A stretch of DNA of 40,057 nt from positions 688,069 to 728,125 of the forward strand of contig BFEA01000019.1 of the NCBI GenBank assembly GCA_003427395.1, read 5' to 3'. The notes beneath the pieces are model-generated. The model saw nothing but the letters and a program-made list of their open reading frames with translations. It ran no database searches and was not told the DNA's origin. This DNA comes from Chara braunii. Its lineage: Eukaryota; Streptophyta; Charophyceae; Charales; Characeae. Both the position numbers and the translations under genes were made by a program. The first letter of the stretch is position 1. Each line of letters begins with the position of its first letter. This document shows positions 20,686 to 29,234 of this stretch, piece after piece.

Positions 20686-20851
20686 AGGGCCTCGTCACTC
20701 GGCACATGAAACGAATAACAAACCGAGTGCATCTGCCCACGAAATGTGACACAATACACTTGTTACTGTTTATAGCAAACCGATGAACCTGACAATTTTT
20801 TGACGGAAGATGCACTCATTTCGTTTTTCGTGTGCCGTGCGACGACGCCCT
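20686..20851. mobile_element. Family B inverted-repeat element, second full copy (166 bp)
   Basis: The ends AGGGCCTCGTCACTCGGCAC and GTGCCGTGCGACGACGCCCT are inverted repeats. The core contains 'gtttatagcaaaccgatgaa', as at 4,815-4,980. It has the same length as that copy and no coding capacity. Confidence 0.8.
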
Positions 20852-20867
20852 GAAGTTGTTATGATGC

Positions 20868-20870
<3 letters not shown>

Positions 20871-20906
<36 letters not shown>
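20871..20906 (+). repeat. GA microsatellite
   Basis: An uninterrupted GA run of about 36 bp. Confidence 0.95.
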
Positions 20907-20908
<2 letters not shown>

Positions 20909-21337
20909 TAAAAACATGCGTGAATCTTGACGGATTCACAGGACACCCCTACATGAATCTGCTCAATAACGTGGGCAGATTCAGCAGCCCATGACGACAA
21001 CGAATTCGAGTGGCCCCTGTCCTTCGAACAGTCGCTCCGATCCTATGAAGAGTTGCCCTATTCCCGTAGCCGACGGGTATGCGGTCCTTCAAAGGCCGCA
21101 CCGAAAATAGCAAACTACACACCACTTCACGAATTTCTCAAAACGTAATAAAATAGCACCAAAAAAAAAAAAAATCTCAAGAAAGGACTCCAAGGGTCGT
21201 TGAACTCGCTGTCTCGAATAAAGGAGACTGCTATTTCAACGGAAAGTGGCGAGGGTGGGGGTGGTAATATTCAAGAGAGGATTTATTTCTGTTTTTTGTT
21301 GTAAGAAAAAGCCCTTTTTATTAAAAACGGGGCGTTA
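20907..21337. other. Unassigned stretch
   Basis: Nothing is recognised apart from an A run near 21,160-21,174. Confidence 0.4.
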
Positions 21338-21461
21338 GATGAATTGGACAACGTGCATCTCCCTTGTCGCGTACAGTCATACAGTTACACAGGGTCGAAA
21401 ACCCCACGTTGACCCTGTGTGACTGTACGCGACAAGGGAGATTTACGTCGTCCAATTCATC
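21338..21461. repeat. Long near-perfect hairpin (about 51-bp stem, 14-nt loop)
   Basis: The left arm 21,338-21,396 and right arm 21,411-21,461 are complementary over about 51 bp with four mismatches. An extra 8 nt (atacagtt) is present in the left arm. Outer ends are GATGAATTGGAC/GTCCAATTCATC; the core is CTCCCTTGTCGCGTACAGTC and its complement. A compact foldback transposon or a small-RNA precursor are both possible. Confidence 0.85.
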
Positions 21462-21639
21462 GTTGGACGACCTAGCTCAACGGAGGTAGTGCGACAAGGT
21501 CCCACTAGCTCCTTTACTGGTAGCCTAGCTCTTTACTGTTTATCTACGTTTTTTTTTTTTTTTTCTGTCCAACCGGCCATTCACAGAGGAGAGCCTGAAC
21601 TATGCTATTTAACCTATTTTGTTTTTTCGAGTGTTCGCT

Positions 21640-21790
21640 ATCATAGGGGTAGGGGAGGTTTAAATTGGCTTTAAAAGGGCTAAAGGGGTTTAAAGGGGGG
21701 TACTTTAGTCTGATTCTGTTCTTTCTTTTTAATCAATTCCCAATGAGGAATTCAGCTATGACCCTCAGATAAAAGTTGTTTGCATTGCAC
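21640..21790 (+). repeat. Interspersed repeat shared with 31.29-31.41 kb
   Basis: 'aaaggggtttaaagggggg', '(a/c)ttagt(c/g)tgat', then 'gaggaattc(a/t)g(c/a)t(a/g)tgaccctca' occur in the same order at both places. Confidence 0.65.
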
Positions 21791-21835
21791 ATCTACACTA
21801 CATATTTGTTTCCTGGACTTTTTTGAATCTCCTCC

Positions 21836-22232
21836 GCGATAATTTGCAAAATACCCTCAGAGTCGAGATAATTTGCAAAAATGCCCCTGAAAGATGTGGG
21901 TAGAGCCAAATGCCCCTTTTGGGCCGAAATCTTTGTGTTGTGCCCCTGTCAGGCGGGTGTGCAACTTTGCAATCTGGACCTCCCCGTTTGGGCCTCGGCC
22001 TTTTGCAATAGCGCCTAGGAGAAGTTGGCAAGTACTGGGGCATTTTGCAAAGTTCGACGGTACTCGGTAGGGGTATGTTGCGCAAAGATGCGAGTCCGAC
22101 GGTACTCGGTAGGGGTATGTTGCGCAAAGATGCGAGTCCGACGGACGCCACGGGTATTTCACAAAATTATTTTTGGGGGCATTTTGGCATATATCTCAAC
22201 TTATGGGGGTATAGTGCAAATTATCCCAACTC
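21836..22232. mobile_element. Foldback element of about 400 bp with degenerate ends
   Basis: The left side carries 'gataatttgcaaaataccct' twice; the right side carries its complement 'gggggtatagtgcaaattat'. Between them TTTGCAAAATGCCCC-type motifs face both ways. A 56-58-bp unit (gacggtactcggtaggggta) is repeated at 22,058 and 22,098. It is non-coding; the short frames are by-products. Confidence 0.6.
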
Positions 22233-22324
22233 CTTTTCATTTAATTTATTGCAAGGGCTGCCCGCAACCTTGAGCGGGTGTCCGGGCAGAAGTTGGGTTC
22301 CCAGGCGCCTGGAAAAACAACCTA

Positions 22325-22410
22325 GCTATTTATAACAAACCAATAGACCTGACCACATTCTGTGGGAAGATGAACTTGTTTCGATTTTCACTTCGTGTGC
22401 CATGAGACAA
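22325..22410. mobile_element. Family B right-half fragment
   Basis: 'tttataacaaaccaatagac' followed by 'ggaagatgaacttgtttcga' and 'cttcgtgtgccatgagacaa' matches the right half of family B. Confidence 0.65.
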
Positions 22411-22471
22411 GTCTAGAGTATAGATAAACCTGGCAAAGAGTGCCCGATTGCTCACAGAGATAAACTACCAA

Positions 22472-22538
22472 TAAAAATAGTTGGTTAGAGTGCTGGTCTG
22501 TCACGCCAGAAGTCGCAGGTTCAAATCCCGTTTTTCGC
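22472..22538 (+). pseudogene. trnD: Degenerate organelle tRNA-Asp(GUC)
   Basis: The D-loop phrase 'ggttagag', an anticodon arm CTGGT-CTGTCAC-GCCAG (anticodon GTC, 5-bp stem) and a T arm with GGTTCAAATCC are present in correct order and spacing. The 5' acceptor strand and part of the D arm are lost and the T stem has a mismatch. The tRNA-like start immediately downstream suggests a transferred organelle tRNA cluster, probably mitochondrial. Confidence 0.65.
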
Positions 22539-22539
22539 G

Positions 22540-22562
22540 GGAGGTATGGCTGAGTGGCATCC
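22540..22562 (+). pseudogene. 5' end of an organelle tRNA-Ser-like sequence
   Basis: GGAGGTATGGCTGAGTGG is the standard start of bacterial-type and organelle tRNA-Ser genes. It begins two bases after the trnD remnant and then runs into unrelated GA-rich DNA, so it is truncated. Confidence 0.5.
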
Positions 22563-23350
22563 GGAGAGAGAAGGAGAGAGAATTACCATTAGAAACCACT
22601 TCCGATCCCTCACGACTTCAGGCATGTCCTGCTGGCCTCCTGCTGGCCCTGCTGCAGATGCTCTCACTGTGGTGTTCCACGTGCCCTGCTGATCCCTTTG
22701 TTGCGCGCATGTGGGGACGAGAATAAGACGGCAGGAGAGGAGCCATCAAAGGGGACATTGCGAGGGGAGACGGGCAGTACGGCGAATCTGGGGGAGGGGT
22801 TGGTGTTGGCGGGGGATTGGGATGGGCTGGGGGGGATCCTGCAGGAGCGTGGGGTTGGGGTTGTCGAGGAAGCAGGATTGGAGGCGGTGGGCTTGCTGGG
22901 GCATCGGAAAGCTGACCGCGGATTGGGGGGCAGGTCTGTGGGGTGTTGGCAGCCGGGGCGACGGCTGGCTCTATGCAGACCAGTGCCAGGGAGTCGCCTC
23001 CAGCGGGCAGGGTAAGAAAGCACTCGTTTGGCCTGAGGGGCCGCTTCTGGTTGATGGATATGCAGTTCTTCCATATGATATTTGCATCACTGGCCAGTTC
23101 TCATTGTTTTTTTTTATTCGCTGGATCAATCCAGTCGCAGTGAAGGTATCAACCAGGCCCTTCCTCTTTATGGGATCCTCTATGCTGTCCAGACTACTTC
23201 ACAGCCCCTTCTCTGCTAGTGGGTTATCAGCCGCAGTGTACGATTATTTCAGTTTTCGCCAGCCAGCAGGAGGGTGCGAAGGTGCATTGTTTCCTATCAT
23301 GGGAACATCTCATCCTCCAAACGACCATCAGGAGGGCCAGTCTCATTTGT
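22563..23350. other. GC-rich stretch with long but unconvincing frames
   Basis: Plus-strand 22,711-23,439 is the longest frame in the window (242 codons), but its end runs through a family A element and its first half is G-rich. The minus-strand frame 22,664-23,074 is Pro/Ser-rich. Neither shows a domain, and both are plausible consequences of strand-biased composition. Confidence 0.35.
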
Positions 23351-23354
23351 TTAA

Positions 23355-23395
23355 ACCACCAGTACCTAGTCCACACATCGGCCGGGGGTCCCTAA
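23355..23395 (+). mobile_element. Family A left-end fragment
   Basis: TTAA (23,351-23,354) is followed by ACCACCAGTACCTAG and 'acatcggccgggg', as at the left end of the 17,886 copy. No matching right end is found. Confidence 0.6.
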
Positions 23396-23461
23396 CCGGA
23401 ACTTTAGTAGGCCCCAAATGCGACAACGGCCGCCAATGACCGGCCCTGAAAGTTGCAGCCG

Positions 23462-23619
23462 TTAAACCACCAGTACTTCCTGAAGTTGTGCCCGTTAACA
23501 AGCCACACTTTTAGGAAACGTACGCGCCACTACAGGAGCGCCCAATTTCATCCAACTACAAACATTTCTACTCTATTTTTTCCTGCAGCCGATATCTGCG
23601 CCAAGTACTGGCGGTTTAA
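23462..23619. mobile_element. Family A inverted-repeat element, 150 bp
   Basis: Element 23,466-23,615 is bounded by ACCACCAGTACTTCC and AAGTACTGGCGGT, with TTAA on both sides. Read on the other strand it matches the 17,886 copy along its whole length (for example 'cactacaggagcgccca'). Confidence 0.85.
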
Positions 23620-24002
23620 ATAATCAGTACCTTTCCCCGCTTGCAAAGCAAATGCCCGCCGGTTAACACAGTCGGCGGGCAGCCTCGGCACTACCAGGGC
23701 GAAATGGCTGGAGGCGCCAGCCAAATTCGACCGCGGGTCAGTTCAAGGTTCGATTTTTTTGGCCGTGCAGTTCGAATTTCCGCTCGGTGCAATTCTGTAA
23801 CCTAGCCTGATGGGAGCTTCGGTTCGTGCTGAATACAACCATGCCAGTGGTGGTCGAAGGTGGATTGATTAGGTTTCCACCTATCTGATTCGTTGTTGGG
23901 AGGCTTGTTGACACACATTTTCTGAATGTTGTCGAGTTTCCCTTTCTCTTTAATTGTTCTTAGCCAGAGCCCGGTAATGCCCCCGGAACTTCATTTTTGT
24001 AA
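23620..24002. other. Unassigned stretch
   Basis: It contains 'ggttcgatttttttggc' and 'gcagttcgaatttccgctcg', weakly B-box-like. Nothing is firm. Confidence 0.35.
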
Positions 24003-24085
24003 GGGACGCTGCGCCCGGTTCCCAGCCGTGTTGCTCCCCACAAATAGATTGGAGCATCATCTCAATAATAAAAAAAAAAAAAAAG
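24003..24085 (+). mobile_element. Stem-loop copy 7 with second hairpin and poly-A tail
   Basis: The stem-loop at 24,008-24,026 (GCTGCG/CCCAGC) is followed by GCTCC...GGAGC (24,033-24,055), then 'aataat' and an A run of about 15. In this copy the loop-closing pair is G-C instead of A-T. Confidence 0.7.
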
Positions 24086-24105
24086 ACTCGGCATTGATAG
24101 CTGAG

Positions 24106-24185
24106 AAAGGTACTGGTGGTTTAACGAGCCGCATCTGTGAAAAATAGCTGGGAAAGGTACTGGCGGTTTAAGCCACCAGTTCACA
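24106..24185. mobile_element. Two family A right ends in tandem
   Basis: 'gaaaggtactggtggtttaa' and 'gaaaggtactggcggtttaa' occur about 47 bp apart, each ending in TTAA; the second is followed by 'gccaccagttc', a further left-end-like sequence. Confidence 0.6.
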
Positions 24186-24744
24186 CGAACCAAAGTAGTG
24201 CTCTCACTGGTCCAGGCGGTAAGAGCATATCGATTCGCGCCTGGACCGGTAGCAAAAGCGGCAGGCCACTTCGAAAAGGCACAGTCGCCGGCTCGTGAGG
24301 CTTGGAAGGCAGCTTCGTCAACTTAGGCTCATGTTAACTGCTGGTTTAAAGAGATTAAGATGAAACAAAGTCCACTGGGACAAGGTGATTATTCTTGGAA
24401 AACCATTCCCGACTAGATCCAGAGAATCAACGCTTCTATATTTTTTTTCTCTGTTTATCCCCTCCCACTTTGCTATGCCTCCTCAGCCTACAAGTGGGCC
24501 TTCATGGCACACACCACAATGCGGGCAGCTTGGGCTCAACTTCATCCATGTGGCACACTGTCCGTGATAGGCACAGCTAAGGGGGAGCTTGGAGAAGAAA
24601 GTATCCAAAGAATGGTTTGGTTTGACTGAATTTCAGTGTGCGCCTCATGTTTGTCTGGTGTATTTTTGTCGTTTGTTGAAGACAACGAGCGCTCTTTTAG
24701 TTGATAGATATGTTGTGTGGAAGTCCCGATCTGCCCATAGTAAG
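24186..24744. other. Unassigned stretch
   Basis: No gene or clear repeat was recognised. Confidence 0.4.
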
Positions 24745-26240
24745 AAGATAGGTACAAAGTGTATACATAGTGTAGTCCCGATCTCCACCAACTCTATACA
24801 TACATACTGGATAGGCTATATGTGTGTGGAAGTCTACACACAATCTGTACCAACTCTATAGGTGTGTAGGTCTATACATATTCTACACACAATCTCTACC
24901 AACTCTATACACACATACTACATAGTCTATACTTGCATACTACATAGTATATGCTCCATAGTCTTTACACACATACTCTATGGTCCATACTCTATACACA
25001 TACTATATGTTACATTATATTTTACACATCAAGTGTATACATAGGGCCTCGCTGCACTACTCTCGACATGCACAACAGACAAAAATCATGGGGGTGCATT
25101 TTTCCATATTCTAGCGGAAGATTCACTCTCATTTTGCACATTTCGTAAATAGTGCAGCGAGGCCCAGTCTTTACTCTACTCTATGCTCCATATACTCTAT
25201 ACAGATACTATGTTACATTATATTTTACACATCAAGTGTATCCATAGTCTCTACTCTATAAGTGTAGAAGGTCTATACATATTCTACACAATCTCCACCA
25301 ACTCTATACATACATACTGCATAGCCTATAGGTGTGTGGAAGTCTACACACAATCTGTACCAACTCTATACGTGTGTAGGTCTATACATTTTCTACACAC
25401 AATCTCTACCAACTCTATACACATACTGCATTGTCCATACTTGCACACTACATAGTCTATGCTCTGTACTCTATACACCCATAAGTCTATGCTCTGTACT
25501 CTATACACCCATACTAAATACTCTATACCTTGGTATCACGGCGTACATGTACGCATACACACGTACACATAATCTCTATACTTACATAGTACAACAGTTT
25601 ATACTTGCATATTACACAGTTTGTACTTACATATTACATAGTCCATACTCTATAAATGGGTGTGTGGAAGTCTAGTCTATACTCAGTAGTCTATACTCTA
25701 TAGTCTATACTCTATAGGTATACTCTATAGTCTATACTTACATAGTCTATAGGTATACTCTATAGTGTATACTTACATAGTACATAGTCTATACTCTATA
25801 GGTAGTCTATACTCTATAGGTGTATGAAAGTCCAAATCCACACGTATTCTACACGATCTGAACCAACTCTATGTACAGACATGCTGCAGAGTCTATACTC
25901 ACCCTATACTCACTAAGGTCTACACATATTCTATGCACAATCTATACCAACTCTATACATACATACTGTTTTAGGTGCACACAAGGTCTATACATATTCT
26001 GCACACAACCTGTACCAACTCATAGTCTACACAGTCTACAACGTACAAGTCTACAACGTACAAGTGTAAGGAAGGTCTACATACATTCTATACACATTCG
26101 GTACTATAATGTACTCGTGTGTGGGGAGGTCCACACACATTCTGTACGCAGCCTGTACCAAGCCTATACATATTGCCTATAATATATAGTCAAATATTCT
26201 ACTGTCTATACATAGTGTATAAATAGTATATGATGTTTAG
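24745..26240 (+). repeat. CTATAC-type degenerate satellite, about 1.5 kb
   Basis: Dense repetition of 'tctatac', 'acatact' and 'ctctatagg' motifs, with higher-order units such as 'gtctacacacaatctgtacc'. All frames here are repeat translations rich in I, H, T and Y. A family E element interrupts it. Confidence 0.9.
25044..25165. mobile_element. Family E inverted-repeat element, 122 bp, inserted in the satellite
   Basis: Perfect 16-bp inverted termini GGGCCTCGCTGCACTA and TAGTGCAGCGAGGCCC enclose about 90 bp of unrelated non-coding DNA. The satellite unit it interrupts recurs uninterrupted at about 25,208-25,255 ('cacatcaagtgtatccatag'). Comparison indicates little or no target duplication (at most one base). 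Confidence 0.85.
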
Positions 26241-26458
26241 GTGTGTGGATGCATGATATACAAGCCTGCACATGAAATTCTCGCATTGGGCACTGCAAGG
26301 GGGTTCTATAGACCACCCTGCGCTGTTTTTAGTCCTTCTCAAAAGTACTTTCTGAGGGGGTAGTACAGGGGAGGGGGTACCACAGTACGCTCAGTACGGG
26401 GGTGTAGAATGGGTGTACTACCGTACCACCCCTGCTTCCTGACACTAGGCTGAGCTCT

Positions 26459-26547
26459 CCCCGAATTGAACATACGGCCACTGTAGGTGCACCTGGGGCA
26501 ACTTTCAGTCTTGATACAGTGATTATGACGGTACATTCTATCCAGTG
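26459..26547. mobile_element. Family C element in tandem unit one
   Basis: Starts CCCCGAATTGAACATACGGC and ends 'ggtacattctatccagtgg', related to the 6,935 copy. Confidence 0.6.
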
Positions 26548-26820
26548 GAAGACAGTAGAAGAGAACCACCATTCCTCCACTCCGAAACGTACTTTCTGAG
26601 GGGGTAGTACAGGGGAGGGGGTACGACAATACGGGGGTGTAGCATGGGTGTACTACTGTACTATGTAGCACGGGTTTACGACCGTACTACCCCTGCTACC
26701 TAAGACTCGACGGCGCTCTGTCTTCCCCCGAAAAGTACTTTCTGAGGGGGTAGTACAGGGGAGGGGGTACGACAATAAGGGGGTGTAGCACGGGTGACTC
26801 AAGTGCACTCTACTGTCTTC

Positions 26821-26916
26821 GCCCGAATTGAACGTACGGCCATTATAGCTGCATCTTTCTGGTGCAACATTCAGTCTAGCTACAGTGATTATGACAGTAT
26901 ATTCTATTCATAGGTG
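26821..26916. mobile_element. Family C element in tandem unit three
   Basis: Starts GCCCGAATTGAACGTACGGC and ends 'cagtatattctattcatagg'. It is more similar to the copy in unit one than to the distant copies. Confidence 0.6.
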
Positions 26917-26930
26917 GAAGACGGTAGAAG

Positions 26931-28477
26931 AGATCCACCACCATTCCGTGAACGATCTGTGATCATTAGTAAAAAAATCAAATTGAGAAGACGGAATCGC
27001 ACGACTACTAGCATCTATATTAGTTTTTGCATTCTTTTCCCATTTGAGAAATGTGAAGTTGCCCACGACGCTCACTGCCCACTTCTTCCCGCAGGTGTGA
27101 GATATTGTGCCTAACACAGTGCACCCACACTGAGTTCACAATAATGCCCCCATTTTAGGGGGGCTTATTTCCAGCCATTACACCTGGCCTCTCTTTTCAG
27201 CCTCCCCACATGCACTTCTCATCAGGCATTAACTTGAAGGACCGGTGTCAGAACACTTGCGGTGCAAGGTACGTCACCTTGTTTTGCTCAGCTCTTCCTC
27301 CTTTCCTATTCACCATGCCCTCCTTAGTCCATTGCTGATTGACATAGTGCCATGCTCCTACCGTGGCTCAATCACTCAATAACGCCCGTGCACACAGATA
27401 CCAACCGCTGGAACCTTGGTTCCTACTTTCCTTGCACCTTTGACAACCTAGTCGCAAAGTTTCCTCTGTAAATAGCTGCATACCTTTCCAACTGCAATGC
27501 GCTGAGTTTTTACGACGGACTTCCAAAAGACAGCATGACCGAAAAGGTCGGCGGGGGACCACACACAGTCTCACAGTTGTCGTTCGTCCACCTAGTAGAC
27601 CTGCACATAGCCCTGAGCAGCTGCTGTGAGTCACACAAGCTGGCAATGCCCCTGCCACTGATTCACAATATTGCCCCTCCTTTACGAGGAGTGGATAGAT
27701 CAATCAACTACGCTTTCCGTGGAAGCGCATTTTCCCACAATCATGATGTACACCCCTGCAAGTGCGAGGGATCCAACGGTACTCGATCGTCCTTTGCCGA
27801 CGTTCTGTTGTTATTCCGTTGCAAGTGCCAAGGATACAACTCAGAGGCAGAACATCAAAATCTTGGGCCTTGAATTGCAGCAGCTCCGCTCACAGAGCGC
27901 AGATTCTTTTGTTCTCACCCCTTGACTAATGACCATCTCATACTTCACAGCCAACGTCAACTCGCAGCAAAAACTGCCACGATGTACAGGGTTCCCTCAT
28001 AGCCGCAGCTCTGTGTTCCCCTGAATTCATTCACACACAGTACATTTCCTTTCCCCTACACAACGACTACCCGCACGCCAATCAATTCGAAATGCTCTTC
28101 GTGCTCTTCAAGTTGCTTTCGGCCACACCTCTCCGTTCAGGCCCCCTTCAGGTAAACCCACATTGCTCTTCCTCCCTCTTTTCCTTTCCTCCTCCCACCG
28201 CCTCATCTCTCCTTCCTTCCACCATCCTCCGACCATCAGCCTAAAGTGAGTTGCCTTGCTCCCAACCTACACCATAGCGATCCCCACTAATCATCCTCTT
28301 TCCTACTCTCGCAGCTCTTACCTGAAGTACCTTGCAGATAAAAAGCCATTGTTGCAGTGGCGATGCAAAAACAACAGACACTGCAACAGTCCACATTGAC
28401 ATGAACACCATGACAACGTCATATGAAACATCCGTTGTCGAAACATGATGATGATACCTGGCATAGGTCAAAAGAGA
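26931..28477. other. Unassigned stretch downstream of RAD23
   Basis: Frames of about 110 codons exist on both strands (27,368-27,703 minus; 27,535-27,873 plus) without recognisable domains. A gene with short exons cannot be ruled out. Confidence 0.35.
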
Positions 28478-28532
28478 CACGTGGCAAGTTGAATATGATG
28501 TGGCACGTGGCATGGCTAATGAGCCACGTGGG
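28478..28532. promoter_or_regulatory. Cluster of three G-box/ABRE-like sites
   Basis: CACGTGGC at 28,478-28,485 and 28,504-28,511, and CACGTGGG at 28,525-28,532. CACGTG is the core bound by plant bZIP and bHLH factors, and ACGTGGC is the classical ABRE core. The cluster lies about 270 bp beyond the RAD23 stop codon, so it would serve an unidentified neighbouring promoter if functional. Confidence 0.4.
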
Positions 28533-28800
28533 TTCGTGGGCTACCATTTGATTGATTAACAACTGTTGTTCTGAGACCCCAGATCCTCCTCGGGCAACAA
28601 GCTTACAAGCTCATCCTCGGCAGGTTTGCGGCAAACCTCCAGGCAGGCAAACAGCATCTGCAAGGTTGCCCTCTTAAAAAAAAAAAGCATCCGAAGCTTC
28701 AATTCTAACCTCAGGCTGCGCTCATGGGGGCCGCTGCACCTTTCACCTACACATCTACACCTCTTCGCATGTGTAATGTTATTCATCTCATCCTTCCTCT

Positions 28801-28920
28801 TCACTCAAAGTCTCTTCCCTCCTGCTCATTAATCAAGAAGTTGGCTGCTAGCTCCTCATTTTTGTCACAAACAAGGAACGCCTGGATGGCTCTGTCGCGT
28901 TCAAATCCCATCATCACCAG
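28801..28920 (-). CDS. RAD23: RAD23 last exon: UBA2 and stop
   Basis: The 39 codons plus TGA (28,801-28,803) encode [30 protein letters not shown] and a short acidic end. MGF, the [10 protein letters not shown] block and the short tail are typical of the second UBA at the RAD23 C terminus. The acceptor is TTCTGCAG|CTG. Confidence 0.96.
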   Translation of the reverse strand: MVMMGFERDRAIQAFLVCDKNEELAANFLINEQEGRDFE

Positions 28921-29186
28921 CTGCAGAAAACCGTACACACCCACAACAGCACAAAATAACACTTCTTATTAGAAAGCCTCCCCATAGATCGATCCTGCTA
29001 CAACGATACCACAACCAATCTCTCTCTCTCTCTCTCTCTCCCNNNNNNNNNNNNNNNNNNNNNNNNNNNNNNNNNNNNNNNNNNNNNNNNNNNNAAACTC
29101 CACCGATGAGCAAATCTCCCGTGTGGTCCTGTCTCTTATACACATCTAGATGTGTATAAGAGACAGGTCTTTAATTGGGCCCCCCA

Positions 29187-29234
<48 letters not shown>

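Larger units (their letters stand above)
26341..26930 (+). repeat. Three tandem units (244, 146 and about 195 bp) differing by family C content
   Basis: 'gtactttctgagggggtagt' occurs at 26,345, 26,589 and 26,735. Units one and three contain a family C-like segment (26,459-26,547 and 26,821-26,916); the middle unit does not, and is shorter by about its length. Confidence 0.8.

Noticed and set aside
22472-22538. Functional tRNA-Asp
   Set aside because: The 5' acceptor strand is absent and a T-stem pair is broken.
22711-23439. Longest open frame in the window (242 codons)
   Set aside because: G-rich composition, no domain, and its end is encoded by a family A transposon fragment.
24589-26182. 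Several 60-113-codon frames rich in I, H, T and Y
   Set aside because: They are translations of the CTATAC satellite.
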